From Alkalihalobacillus sp. LMS39 (GTDB lineage: Bacteria > Bacillota > Bacilli > Bacillales > Bacillaceae_F): 64,000 nucleotides of DNA. Positions within the stretch are counted from its first letter, which is position 1. The number at the start of each line of letters is the position of its first letter. The position numbers and the translations under genes are program-made. Under the pieces are notes generated by a model. It ran no database searches and was not told where the DNA came from. It worked only from the letters and a program-made list of their open reading frames with translations. The DNA lies in NCBI RefSeq assembly GCF_022812285.1, contig NZ_CP093300.1:2232001-2296000 (forward strand), given 5' to 3'. Positions 17,100 through 25,636 of the stretch are shown piece by piece.

Positions 17100-17597
17100 T
17101 TATTCTACATTAAAGGTTTCTATTGCACTTGCTTCATGATTCGAATCTGTTAAAAATAAATGAATCGTATAGGAGCCAGCATCTAAACCATCAATTACGT
17201 ATTGATATGTTAGCTCTTCTCCAGCAGCTAACATAACAGTTTCAATGGCCATAGTCGTCATAATATCATCAGAATATTGAACAACTTTTTCTCCGTTTTT
17301 ATTATAAATAATGTAATCCGCAGTTAGTCCACTCGGAAATGTAAGTTCAAGCTCATTTTCACTTTCATTTTTCACTGTATAATCGACGGTATAGTGATTA
17401 TTTTGCTCATCAATCAGAACATTTGTTGAAAGGTCCTCATTTCCTTCAAATTCAACATTAGGAACAGGCTCTAACGTTTTATCTGTATGTTCTTTTTCCT
17501 GTATGTCACCAGTGCTTTTGTCTGAAGTGCCACATCCTGTTAAAGATAAAGTGACGATACTAATAAGAGTTAACATAAATGTCATTGTTTTTTTCAA
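17100..17597 (-). CDS. Lipoprotein with BsuPI-like domain
   Basis: A 165-residue secreted lipoprotein. The signal peptide ends in the lipobox LTGC (Cys about 22), then an acidic linker, then a beta-sandwich-like domain (about 50-165) with TFPSGLTADYIIYNKNGEKV. This matches the BsuPI-related domain named after the Bacillus intracellular proteinase inhibitor. It would sit on the outer face of the membrane. Inhibitor activity has not been shown for most such lipoproteins, so a general extracytoplasmic binding role is as likely. ATG 17597 follows AAAGGAGGG. Monocistronic. Confidence 0.75.
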   Translation of the reverse strand: MKKTMTFMLTLISIVTLSLTGCGTSDKSTGDIQEKEHTDKTLEPVPNVEFEGNEDLSTNVLIDEQNNHYTVDYTVKNESENELELTFPSGLTADYIIYNKNGEKVVQYSDDIMTTMAIETVMLAAGEELTYQYVIDGLDAGSYTIHLFLTDSNHEASAIETFNVE

Positions 17598-17830
17598 GTG
17601 AAACCCTCCTTTTATTCTGTTAGTCGCTGTTCGGACAAAAAGGTTTCAGTTATTTTTTAAAACAAGTACAAGAGAGATTATAACACGAGGAGAATGAGAT
17701 AGCAGCGGTAATATTTAGATGTGTTAGAAGATGTTATGAAAAAATACTATACAGTTAAAGACAAGGTTGTGTATACTTATACTAGCAAGGAATGAATAGT
17801 CATTCAGTTCAGGTTGAGGGGGAGAGAATA

Positions 17831-19018
17831 TTGAGTTTTAATGATGTAGTGGTTGTAAGCGCTGTCAGAACAGCGATAGGAAATTTTTCAGGAAGTTTAA
17901 AAAATATAAAGGCCACAGAGCTTGGGGCTATAGTAATTAAAGAAGTTATTGAACGAGCAAAAATAAAAAAAGAAGAAGTAGATGAAGTTATTTTTGGTAA
18001 TGTACTTCAAGCTGGATTAGGCCAAAATCCAGCACGACAAGCAGCAATTCTTGCTGAATTACCGAATGAAATACCGTCTATGACGATAAACAAAGTATGT
18101 GGGTCAGGGTTGAAGTCTATTCATTTAGCGGCACAATCGATTCAATTAGGTGAAGCGGATGTCGTAATTGCAGGTGGAATGGAAAGCATGAGTCAAGCAC
18201 CATATTTGCAAATGAATGCAAGAGAAGGCTTTCGCATGGGAAATCAAACGATTATCGACAGTATGATAACAGATGGGCTATGGTGTGCCTTTAATGATTA
18301 CCATATGGGAATAACGGCTGAAAATATTAGTGAGAAATTTGCAATTCCGCGGCAAAAGCAAGATGCATTTGCGAGTTGGAGTCAAGAAAAAGCCGTAAAA
18401 GCAAAAGAAGAAAATCGGTTTGCTTCAGAAATTGTTCCTGTTTCGATTCCACAACGAAAAGGGGAACCAATCATCTTTGATCAAGATGAATACGTTAAAC
18501 CAGGAACGAGTGAAGATAAATTAGCGAAACTACGACCAGCCTTTAAAAAAGATGGTACCGTAACGGCTGGAAATGCATCTGGCTTAAACGATGGCGCTGC
18601 CGCTGTGTTACTCATGAGCAGAAAAAAAGCAGAACAATTGAACATGACTCCACTTGCCGTTATTAAAGCGAATGCAAGTGCAGGAGTAGACCCAAGTATA
18701 ATGGGAACAGGTCCAGTCCCAGCAACAAAAAAAGCATTAGAAAAAGCTAATTTAACAATGGATGATATTGATTTAGTGGAAGCCAATGAAGCATTTGCAG
18801 CTCAAGCTTTAGCGGTAGGTGCTGAACTAAAGATTGAAAATGATAAATTAAATGTAAATGGTGGTGCGATTGCATTAGGTCATCCGATCGGTGCGAGTGG
18901 TACGAGAATTTTTGTTACACTTGTTCACGAAATGAATCGAAGGAATGTAAAATATGGACTTGCTACGCTTTGTATTGGTGGGGGCCAAGGAATTGCTACC
19001 ATCGTGGAAAAAGAATAA
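17831..19018 (+). CDS. Acetyl-CoA C-acetyltransferase (thiolase)
   Basis: A 395-residue thiolase that condenses two acetyl-CoA to acetoacetyl-CoA, or the reverse. The nucleophilic Cys lies in [10 protein letters not shown] (about residue 90). The C-terminal catalytic motifs are [17 protein letters not shown] (His) and LCIGGGQG (second Cys). Length and motifs fit biosynthetic-type thiolases. TTG 17831 preceded by GGGGGAGAG is chosen; it gives the usual family length, while the ATG at 17792 adds an unlikely leader. It stands alone with its own terminator, so it could serve fatty acid degradation, ketone metabolism or polyhydroxybutyrate synthesis; no neighbour decides this. Confidence 0.88.
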   Translation: MSFNDVVVVSAVRTAIGNFSGSLKNIKATELGAIVIKEVIERAKIKKEEVDEVIFGNVLQAGLGQNPARQAAILAELPNEIPSMTINKVCGSGLKSIHLAAQSIQLGEADVVIAGGMESMSQAPYLQMNAREGFRMGNQTIIDSMITDGLWCAFNDYHMGITAENISEKFAIPRQKQDAFASWSQEKAVKAKEENRFASEIVPVSIPQRKGEPIIFDQDEYVKPGTSEDKLAKLRPAFKKDGTVTAGNASGLNDGAAAVLLMSRKKAEQLNMTPLAVIKANASAGVDPSIMGTGPVPATKKALEKANLTMDDIDLVEANEAFAAQALAVGAELKIENDKLNVNGGAIALGHPIGASGTRIFVTLVHEMNRRNVKYGLATLCIGGGQGIATIVEKE

Positions 19019-19032
19019 TAGTATAAACAAGT

Positions 19033-19070
19033 ATCCGATAAGGTTTGAAACAGCCTTATCGGATTTTTTG
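19033..19070 (+). terminator. Terminator of the thiolase gene
   Basis: ATCCGATAAGG (19033-19043) pairs with CCTTATCGGAT (19054-19064), followed by TTTTT. Confidence 0.85.
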
Positions 19071-19134
19071 TTCTACTTGCAAACGTGGATGAATAGGGTA
19101 AGATAGGTTGTCCATTTCGCAAGGAGGGTTACAA

Positions 19135-19221
19135 ATGAAGAAATTAGACGGTCAAGAAATTGTCATTGTTACTTTATTTGTTTGTGTTTTGTTAACAAAT
19201 GTCCTTGTTGTTCTTCTTTAA
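19135..19221 (+). CDS. 28-residue single-helix membrane peptide
   Basis: A short ATG frame with a near-perfect ribosome site (CAAGGAGGG, 8 nt upstream) encoding MKKLDGQEIVIVTLF followed by VCVLLTNVLVVLL. It is a charged N-terminus followed by one hydrophobic helix of about 19 residues. It lies between the thiolase terminator and cimA. No family is recognised, but the combination of ribosome site, clean stop and a single transmembrane helix is typical of genuine small membrane proteins. Confidence 0.5.
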   Translation: MKKLDGQEIVIVTLFVCVLLTNVLVVLL

Positions 19222-19372
19222 ACCGTTACTGCGGTAAAAAAAATCTGAATATTTCCTCAAGTGCATAGCCAATATGACAAAGCTATGCTATACTTTTATG
19301 CAATATTAGAGAAAAATTTAAAGGTTCACACAATTCAAATAGGAGTTGTCGAAAGTGGGAGGAACGAGAGAA

Positions 19373-20998
19373 ATGGGGCAAGTCTTTTTATATGATACAA
19401 CGTTGCGAGATGGAACACAGGGGGAAGGTGTTAGTCTCTCAGTCGAAGATAAGCTAAAGCTTGCTAAAAAGCTTGATGAGCTTGGAGTTCATTATATTGA
19501 GGGTGGATGGCCAGGCAGTAATCCGAAAGACATGAATTTCTTTACGCTTGCAAAAGAATTACAATTAAAACATGCAAAAGTAACGGCGTTTGGAAGTACG
19601 AGACGTATTGGGGTTAAAGCAAGTGAGGATCAGAATTTGCAACGAATCATTGAAAGTGGAGTCGAAGCCGTTGCAATATTCGGGAAAACATGGGAATTTC
19701 AAGTCACACATGCATTACAAACGACATTAGAAGAAAATTTACGTATGATTTATGATTCTGTTCGCTTTTTAAAAAATGAAGGTTTAGAAGTTATCTTTGA
19801 CGCAGAACATTTTTTTGATGGCTATAAAAGTAATCCTGACTATGCGTTAAGTGCGATAAAAACAGCAGAAGAAGCTGGGGCTGATTGTGTTACCCTTTGT
19901 GATACAAATGGAGGCTCTCTTCCTCATGAAGTGTATGAAATTGTAAAGCGAGTTGTCCAAGAAGTCACGATTCAAGTTGGGATTCATTGTCATAATGATG
20001 GTGAAGTGGCTGTTGCCAATTCAATTGCTGCTGTTCAAGCAGGAGCCTGTCATGTACAAGGGACTATGAATGGCTATGGTGAACGATGTGGGAATGCTAA
20101 TTTAATTTCAGTTATCCCAAATTTACAATTAAAACTAGGGTATGACTGTATTCAGCCTGACCAAATGAAACAACTTACATCCGTTTCAAAATATTTTCAT
20201 GAGATTGCTAATCAAACTCCGCAAAGCAATCAACCGTTTGTCGGCAAAAGTGCATTTGCTCACAAAGGGGGCATGCATGTCAGTGCGGTATTAAAACATC
20301 CAGAAACATATGAACACTTAAACCCAGTAGAATTAGGGAATCAACGACGAGTACTTGTTTCTGAATTATCTGGACAAAGTAATGTGCTTTTCAAGGCGAA
20401 AGAGTGGAATATCGATTTAAATAAAAACAATCCAGCCACAAAACAAATAATAGAAGAAATAAAAGAAAAAGAGCATCAAGGCTATCAGTATGAAGCAGCG
20501 GAAGCATCATTTGAATTATTGGTGAAAAAAGGGTTAGGACAGTGGGATGAATTCTTTAAAGTGAATCATTTTAAGTTATTTATTGAAAATAATGGAGGAG
20601 ACCACTTTAAAACAGAAGCTGTCGTAAAAGTTTGTATAAATGGAGAAGAAGTATTAACGGTTGCAGAAGGTAATGGTCCTGTGAATGCTCTTGATCATGC
20701 ATTACGAAAAGGTATTATGCAATTTTTCCCAATTATTCAAAAGATGTACTTATCGGATTATAAAGTACGTGTTCTTGATGAGACGAATGCCACAGCTTCT
20801 AAAGTGAGGGTGTTGATAGAATCTTCTGATGGTCAAGAGAAATGGAGTACGACTGGTGTGTCTGGAAATGTGATTGAAGCAAGTTGGTTTGCATTAATTG
20901 ATAGTGTTCGTTATTATTTACAAAAGCAGCAAAACTATAACGACATCGTCATTCAAGAGAAAGAATTATCGAGGACAATCGGAGTGCAAAATCATTAA
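19373..20998 (+). CDS. cimA: (R)-citramalate synthase
   Basis: A 541-residue enzyme of the isopropylmalate/homocitrate synthase superfamily. YDTTLRDGTQGEGVS (residues about 5-20) begins the TIM barrel, GGWPGSNPKD is typical of the CimA subgroup, HCHNDGEVAVANS holds the metal-binding HxH, and the C-terminal third (about 400-520) is the LeuA-type allosteric domain. It condenses pyruvate with acetyl-CoA to citramalate, giving 2-oxobutyrate and isoleucine without threonine. ATG 19373 has GGGAGG about 11 nt upstream. No leu genes are adjacent. A 2-isopropylmalate synthase role is less likely given the subgroup motifs. Confidence 0.85.
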   Translation: MGQVFLYDTTLRDGTQGEGVSLSVEDKLKLAKKLDELGVHYIEGGWPGSNPKDMNFFTLAKELQLKHAKVTAFGSTRRIGVKASEDQNLQRIIESGVEAVAIFGKTWEFQVTHALQTTLEENLRMIYDSVRFLKNEGLEVIFDAEHFFDGYKSNPDYALSAIKTAEEAGADCVTLCDTNGGSLPHEVYEIVKRVVQEVTIQVGIHCHNDGEVAVANSIAAVQAGACHVQGTMNGYGERCGNANLISVIPNLQLKLGYDCIQPDQMKQLTSVSKYFHEIANQTPQSNQPFVGKSAFAHKGGMHVSAVLKHPETYEHLNPVELGNQRRVLVSELSGQSNVLFKAKEWNIDLNKNNPATKQIIEEIKEKEHQGYQYEAAEASFELLVKKGLGQWDEFFKVNHFKLFIENNGGDHFKTEAVVKVCINGEEVLTVAEGNGPVNALDHALRKGIMQFFPIIQKMYLSDYKVRVLDETNATASKVRVLIESSDGQEKWSTTGVSGNVIEASWFALIDSVRYYLQKQQNYNDIVIQEKELSRTIGVQNH

Positions 20999-21023
20999 CA
21001 ATTATCTAAATATTTCGTTAAAA

Positions 21024-21061
21024 AGAAAAACCAACGCTAGTTCTATAGCGTTGGTTTTTCT
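21024..21061 (+). terminator. Terminator of cimA
   Basis: AAAAACCAACGCTA and TAGCGTTGGTTTTT form a long perfect stem with a terminal T-run, 25 nt after the cimA stop. Confidence 0.85.
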
Positions 21062-21078
21062 TAACGGAGGGTGTTTGA

Positions 21079-21304
21079 ATTGAGTGTTATAGGGTTCTAT
21101 CAGCTGTGTTTGTTTAGTGTGTCATGAAAAGGTGATGTAGTAAGAGATTTTGATTTAATGGACGGTGGCGATCCGATGACACCACCAATGTTTTCCTGTG
21201 AAGCCTGTGGAGGAGAAATGTATCCTGAGTATGATAAACGGGTACATGGAGTAGAGTACAGTACAGGCTTTCAGATTTGCAGGAAACAAAAAAGGACTGA
21301 GTGA
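21079..21304 (+). pseudogene. Decayed small zinc-ribbon gene, copy 1
   Basis: A reading frame encodes RDFDLMDGGDPMTPPMF, SCEACGGEMYPEYDK and a short tail ending in RKQKRTE, with a CxxC pair. The upstream part (SVCHE in the other copy) is broken here by a stop and frame change near 21125. A homologous segment lies at 51934-52125. A full ancestor probably had a Cys-x-x-His...Cys-x-x-Cys zinc ribbon. No start codon with a ribosome site remains in frame. I do not know the family. Confidence 0.5.
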
Positions 21305-21329
21305 GGTGGTTTTTCTCACTCAGTTTTTC
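21297..21329 (+). terminator. Terminator after the zinc-ribbon remnant
   Basis: CTGAGTGAG (21297-21305) and CTCACTCAG (21315-21323) form a perfect stem followed by TTTTT. Repeat family 2 starts at once after the T-run. Confidence 0.8.
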
Positions 21330-21446
21330 TTAAAAGATAAGAAAGTATAAAAATTTTGGTATAGCAACGAAGCTGTGAAAGCTTATTCTAGAAGAGCGAA
21401 GGCTGCGCACTTCGCTTGAAAGAAAAGACGCTCCGCGTTTTTCTTT
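21330..21446 (+). repeat. Repeat family 2, copy 2 (short form)
   Basis: Starts with AAAAGATAAGAAAG, then AAATTTTGGTATAGCAACG, AAGCTGTGAAAGCTT, AAGAGCGAAGGCTGCGCAC, and ends in AAGACGCTCCGCGTTTTTCTT. It lacks the central CACCCCAAG..GCGGGCAGG segment of the long form. It abuts the stop codon of the convergent ycgQ gene. Confidence 0.85.
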
Positions 21447-22410
21447 ATCTAAATGATGGGAATACATAAGGGTTATCTGGTTCGTCAACGACTTCAATTC
21501 CTTGTAGATGAATGAGAGGAATGCGAAATTCGCCATATGTGGATTCATCTAATGTTCCACTCACGCGAACCCATGTGTCATTTTCATATTCATTCGCATA
21601 GTCCGCTTCGACCATAGTCCCAAACACCGCTGCATCTGCTACACAACATGTCATTGCAAAACGGGCAACTACAAGTTGATTATCTTCAAATTCCTCTTCA
21701 CGGTAGACAAACCCAAGTATTTCCACTTGCTTCCCTAAAAAGTCTGGTAAATATAAATCAAGCACAGTCATAATATCGAGATAGTTTTCATCTGAAATGA
21801 TTATTTTTTCTTCTTGTAATAACTCAGAGCGAAGTTCCTCATAAAACTGGTTATATTCTTCTTCTGTAAAATAATCTTCTGCTTCATAATATTCAGGCTC
21901 ATGGTCTTCACCTAAAATCTTTTCTTCCAAATCTTGCATATATTGGTCACTATCTTCTAAAAACGCTTCCGCTCTCGATAATGAGTTTTGTTCGGTTTGA
22001 GCAGGATTATAATCAGTTGGTTTTGATAAAATTCCACTTCCATATTGTATGCCACGATTGGCTGCAACTGAGCTATCTAATGCCCGGTCAGGTACGACAA
22101 ATCCAGCAACGATAGGAATAACAAAAATAGAATATATTAAAATTTTTGTTATTGGTCTTCCTGTAATGGAATGGTCTTCACCACAATCACAATATTCTTC
22201 TTCTTCTTTTTTAGAGCTACGTATAATTTGCAACGCGCCTAAAAATAAAAACACGACTGTTGCAAAATAAATAAATGGCATCATCTTAGGGGCAATATAA
22301 AAACGAATATTACCAGTAATGATCATGGCTAACATAAGTAGTGCAAACCCTATGAGAATGATGCCGCGAATGTACGTGTGAAAACTTCGATCCTGGTTTT
22401 CCTCGTTCAT
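21445..22410 (-). CDS. ycgQ: YcgQ-like TIGR03943 family permease subunit
   Basis: A 321-residue protein with two N-terminal membrane helices (about 15-35 and 40-60), a cytoplasmic EDHSITGRP segment after a CDCGED metal-like cluster, a third helix (about 90-108), and a long acidic extracytoplasmic region. That region ends in an OB-like domain (about 220-310) with AMTCCVADAAVFGTMVE. This is the layout of TIGR03943 proteins, which pair with the YcgR permease. ATG 22410 follows GGAGGGAATAGG and lies 12 nt after the ycgR stop, so the two are cotranscribed. Its exact transport role is unknown; a role in metal handling is suggested by the divergent CobW gene. Confidence 0.82.
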   Translation of the reverse strand: MNEENQDRSFHTYIRGIILIGFALLMLAMIITGNIRFYIAPKMMPFIYFATVVFLFLGALQIIRSSKKEEEEYCDCGEDHSITGRPITKILIYSIFVIPIVAGFVVPDRALDSSVAANRGIQYGSGILSKPTDYNPAQTEQNSLSRAEAFLEDSDQYMQDLEEKILGEDHEPEYYEAEDYFTEEEYNQFYEELRSELLQEEKIIISDENYLDIMTVLDLYLPDFLGKQVEILGFVYREEEFEDNQLVVARFAMTCCVADAAVFGTMVEADYANEYENDTWVRVSGTLDESTYGEFRIPLIHLQGIEVVDEPDNPYVFPSFR

Positions 22411-22422
22411 CCTATTCCCTCC

Positions 22423-23454
22423 TTATAAAATAAACAGTTGTAATATCATAACGGCAGCAAAAACAGTAACAGTGACAACAGCGATAAAGCCTAATACGAA
22501 TTTTGCTTTAAAAAAGGCAAAGAGCATAATCGTATTTTTTAAATCAATCATCGGTCCATAAACTAAAAACGCAATTAAAGAACCAGTCGAAAACATCGAA
22601 CCAAATGAAGAAGCGACAAACGCATCAGCTTCTGAACAAAGCGACAAAAGATAGGCAAAAGCCATCATGACAGCTGTCGAAGACCATTCGTTACTTCCAA
22701 TGGCCACTAATATGTTTCGGTCTAAAAAAGTTTGAATAAAAGCAGCTAGAAACGCTCCAATGATTAAATATTTACCCATAAGGAAAAATTCATCAGCAGC
22801 ATGATATAACGTTTGTTTCACCCGGTTTGGTTTTTTATCTAATGGTTTTACTTGTTGAATTAATTCTCTACCCGTTAATTCATTAGTTGTCCATTTTAAT
22901 TGCTCACTGTTTTTAAATAATAAATACATAAACAAGCCAATAATAATCGCAAGGACAAAAGCTAGTCCCATTCTTGAATATAAAACAACGAGTTGGTTTT
23001 GAAAGGCGAAATACGTAGATGCAGCTACAACTGGATTTAATATTGGTGCAGCAACTAAAAATACAACACCAACATGTAATGGCATTCCTTTTTTAATTAA
23101 TCGTCTTACAATCGGAACAATCGCACATTCGCAAATGGGGAAAATAGCCCCAAGGATAGCTGCTGGCAAAAGTGCTAAGTACGCATTTTTTGGTAAATAA
23201 CGTTGCAGTGATTCTTCGGAAACATAAACTTGAATCAATGCAGAAAAAAAGACCCCTAACAGGATAAAAGGGATGGCTTCAATAACAATCCCTAGAAAAA
23301 TCGTATTAACATTGACTAAGCTAGCAGGTAAAGTAAACCAGCCGTTTTCTTGTTTCAATCCTTCAATATTAAAGAAGAGAAATAGAAAAAAGAAGAGTAA
23401 GGCAATTCCAACGATATCTTTACCGATCGAACTGATAGTTTTCTTTATTTTCAT
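22423..23454 (-). CDS. ycgR: YcgR-like UPF0718 family permease
   Basis: A 343-residue permease with about eight to nine membrane helices in two halves. The half-repeat signatures are PICECAIVPIVRRL (about residue 105) and LLSLCSEADAFVA (about residue 265), each with a membrane Cys next to Glu, and GPMIDLKNT near the end. These are typical of the UPF0718/DUF318 permeases. It is first in a two-gene operon with ycgQ. It starts at ATG 23454 after GGGAGA. Substrate unknown; the Cys/Glu pairs and the neighbouring CobW metallochaperone make a thiophilic metal or related cofactor plausible. Confidence 0.82.
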   Translation of the reverse strand: MKIKKTISSIGKDIVGIALLFFFLFLFFNIEGLKQENGWFTLPASLVNVNTIFLGIVIEAIPFILLGVFFSALIQVYVSEESLQRYLPKNAYLALLPAAILGAIFPICECAIVPIVRRLIKKGMPLHVGVVFLVAAPILNPVVAASTYFAFQNQLVVLYSRMGLAFVLAIIIGLFMYLLFKNSEQLKWTTNELTGRELIQQVKPLDKKPNRVKQTLYHAADEFFLMGKYLIIGAFLAAFIQTFLDRNILVAIGSNEWSSTAVMMAFAYLLSLCSEADAFVASSFGSMFSTGSLIAFLVYGPMIDLKNTIMLFAFFKAKFVLGFIAVVTVTVFAAVMILQLFIL

Positions 23455-23585
23455 GTATATGTGATCTCCCTATCTTTAATGTAAGCTATCTAGTATTCTA
23501 TCACAAAATAATAGTGGATGTGAAAGACAAATGTTACTATTCCAAAACTAAATCGTCTATTTTCTTAACTGAGAACATATAAATA

Positions 23586-23596
23586 AGAATAATTCT
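23586..23596. promoter_or_regulatory. Short dyad AGAATAATTCT upstream of cobW-like gene
   Basis: A perfect 5-1-5 inverted repeat lies 62 nt upstream of the CobW-type start in the divergent gap with ycgR. It could be a Zur/Fur-family half-length box, but it is short and does not match a full consensus. Confidence 0.25.
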
Positions 23597-23658
23597 GATT
23601 TGTTGTGAAGACAGAAAAATTTAGGTATGATAGAAAAAAAGAATGTAGGAGGCGCAGA

Positions 23659-24618
23659 ATGTCTAGTAAACGAATTCCTGTCTATTTATTAACTGGTTTC
23701 TTAGGAAGTGGAAAAACAACAGTATTGCTCCGTATGTTAGAGGAAATGAAACAAAACGGAAAAAAACCAGCTGTCATTTTAAATGAGCTTGGAGAAGTGA
23801 ATGTTGAAAAAAGTTTGTTTGGTCAACAATCTGTTATGGAACTATTAAATGGATGTATTTGTTGTACGATTCAAGATGATTTAAAAAATGAGCTTTCCGC
23901 ATTTCTTGAGACCCAGCCTGATATAGATATGATTATTATCGAAGGAACAGGAATTGCAAATCCGAAAGAAGTAGTCGAGGCTTTAACGCATCCTGTTTTA
24001 TTTGAAAAAGTGGAGCTATACTCGATTATAAGTCTTGTAGATGCGAGTAAATATTTAGAATATCAAAGCTTATTTTCAAGTTCTAAAGAAATACGAACAA
24101 TATTAAAACAACAAGTATCATCATGCTCGTTACTTGTCTTAAATAAGCTGGATCTCATAAATGAAAAACTAAAAACAAAGGTTCGTAAAAAACTTTCAGA
24201 AACAGTAGAAGAGAACAAAATAATTGAAACATCACATGGGGAAGTTCCGCTGGAGGAATTACTAAAAAAAAGAATGGAAAGTGTAACGGTGTCTGCGCGA
24301 CACGACCATCACCACCATCACCATCATCATGATACACCGTTGTTTCAAGCTTTAAAAATAGAAGATATTCCAGTGGTGAACAAGACTCTTTTTGAAAAGT
24401 GGTTAAAATCATTACCTAACGAAGTTATTAGGGCAAAAGGTGTCATCGATATTGAAAAACAAGGACGATTCTCGTTTCAATATTCCTCTGGACAATTTCA
24501 ACTCCATGGAAATGAAGTACATGACGAAGAAACGTGTATCATTATTATTGGACCATCTTTACATGTAACGGACATTCAACAGTCATTTCAACATCAATTT
24601 TCAAAATTACAGTATTAA
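23659..24618 (+). CDS. CobW/ZNG1-type GTPase (metallochaperone)
   Basis: A 319-residue G3E GTPase. GFLGSGKTT (about residues 12-20) is the P-loop, LNGCICCTIQDD (about 65) carries the CxCC metal-binding motif, IIIEGTGIANP is the family ExxG segment, and LNKLDLI is the NKxD guanine motif. A loop with eight successive His flanked by Asp (about 215-226) lies before the C-terminal CobW domain. Such proteins deliver metals, often zinc, to target enzymes. ATG 23659 follows TAGGAGGCG. It is divergent from the ycgR-ycgQ permease operon. Zinc specificity is inferred from the CxCC plus poly-His combination. Confidence 0.88.
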   Translation: MSSKRIPVYLLTGFLGSGKTTVLLRMLEEMKQNGKKPAVILNELGEVNVEKSLFGQQSVMELLNGCICCTIQDDLKNELSAFLETQPDIDMIIIEGTGIANPKEVVEALTHPVLFEKVELYSIISLVDASKYLEYQSLFSSSKEIRTILKQQVSSCSLLVLNKLDLINEKLKTKVRKKLSETVEENKIIETSHGEVPLEELLKKRMESVTVSARHDHHHHHHHHDTPLFQALKIEDIPVVNKTLFEKWLKSLPNEVIRAKGVIDIEKQGRFSFQYSSGQFQLHGNEVHDEETCIIIIGPSLHVTDIQQSFQHQFSKLQY

Positions 24619-24621
24619 ATT

Positions 24622-24656
24622 AAACGCCTTTGAGAGTTATATCTCAAAGGCGTTTT
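24622..24656. terminator. Bidirectional terminator between cobW-like and uppP
   Basis: AAACGCCTTTGAGA and TCTCAAAGGCGTTT form a perfect stem in the gap between convergent genes, with A and T tracts on the two sides. Confidence 0.8.
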
Positions 24657-24671
24657 GTTTCCAGTTTTATA

Positions 24672-25502
24672 TTAAATATCCATGATAGTATCTGGATTGA
24701 TAAACAAAGCAACTAAAATTGCGACAACGAAACAATAGATCGCGAAATAAATAAGTTTGCTTTTCTTTAAAAATCCAATTAACCATACAATCCCGATCCA
24801 AGAAAAAATAAAAGTGGTAATAAAGGAAACGATAAGAGCTGGAGCACCAATTGCTGAGAACATACCCGAACCTAATTCATCGACGGCTAAAACGACAGAG
24901 CCAAGGATAACAGGGATGGATAATAAAAATGAATATCGAACGGCAGTATCACGGTTAAGTCCAGCTAAAAGAGCAGTTACTAATGTTGCTCCTGAACGTG
25001 AAATACCAGGGAAAACGGCGAGTGTTTGACCGAGTCCGACGATAATCGAATCAAGGAATGTCATATCTTTTTCAGTTCTCGAACCGTATTTATAAAATCT
25101 TTCGATAAAAATTAAAGATAAACCTGTAATCGCTAGAGCTCCTGCGATAAAATAAGGAGTTTTCATTGTTTCGCTAAACACATCTTTTAAGACAATACCA
25201 AGTCCTCCTGTGAGAATGGTAGCTACGAGAATATAAAGCCCAAAGAAAAAATGAACTTTGTTTTCTGGTGTTTTTTTTGAGAAAAAGGAGAAAAATCCTT
25301 TGATGACATCAAGTAAGTCTTTACGAAAATATAAGATAACCGCTAACACCGAGGCGATATGTAAGTAAACTTCAAACGCTAAGCCGGGAAAGGCATAACC
25401 AAATACTAATTGTGTGATAACAATATGGGCAGTGCTCGATATAGGTAAAAATTCAGTAATTCCTTGTACAAGACCAAAAATAAAAGCTTCAAAAATTGAC
25501 AT
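24672..25502 (-). CDS. uppP: Undecaprenyl-diphosphatase
   Basis: A 276-residue integral membrane enzyme that dephosphorylates undecaprenyl diphosphate to regenerate the lipid carrier for cell wall synthesis, and gives some bacitracin resistance. Two family signatures are intact: GLVQGITEFLPISSTAH at the N-terminus, and FPGISRSGAT (about residue 170) with the catalytic Arg and Ser. About seven to eight helices, family-typical length. ATG 25502 follows AAAGGAG. Monocistronic; divergent from the TlpA-like gene. Confidence 0.93.
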   Translation of the reverse strand: MSIFEAFIFGLVQGITEFLPISSTAHIVITQLVFGYAFPGLAFEVYLHIASVLAVILYFRKDLLDVIKGFFSFFSKKTPENKVHFFFGLYILVATILTGGLGIVLKDVFSETMKTPYFIAGALAITGLSLIFIERFYKYGSRTEKDMTFLDSIIVGLGQTLAVFPGISRSGATLVTALLAGLNRDTAVRYSFLLSIPVILGSVVLAVDELGSGMFSAIGAPALIVSFITTFIFSWIGIVWLIGFLKKSKLIYFAIYCFVVAILVALFINPDTIMDI

Positions 25503-25581
25503 AATAGACTCCTTTCACGTTTTCAACAGTTGCGTATTCATTCTAGCAAAGAATGGGAATGGAATAAAGAAGTTTTTTAAG

Positions 25582-25610
25582 TTGAACCTCTTTTTTATTC
25601 CATTTATAAT
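25582..25610 (+). promoter_or_regulatory. Sigma-A promoter of the TlpA-like gene
   Basis: TTGAAC (25582-25587), a 17-nt spacer and TATAAT (25605-25610), placed 27 nt before the TTG start codon. Confidence 0.7.
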
Positions 25611-25636
25611 GAGATTACAATTAGGAGGGAGTCCTT

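Noticed and set aside
19222-19372. T-box or leucine-type leader upstream of cimA
   Set aside because: I find no T-box sequence (AGGGTGGNACCGCG), no leader peptide rich in branched-chain codons and no terminator in the short leader.
24301-24332. Low-complexity CAY run as a recent repeat expansion
   Set aside because: It is the in-frame poly-His loop of the CobW GTPase, common in this family as a metal-binding segment.
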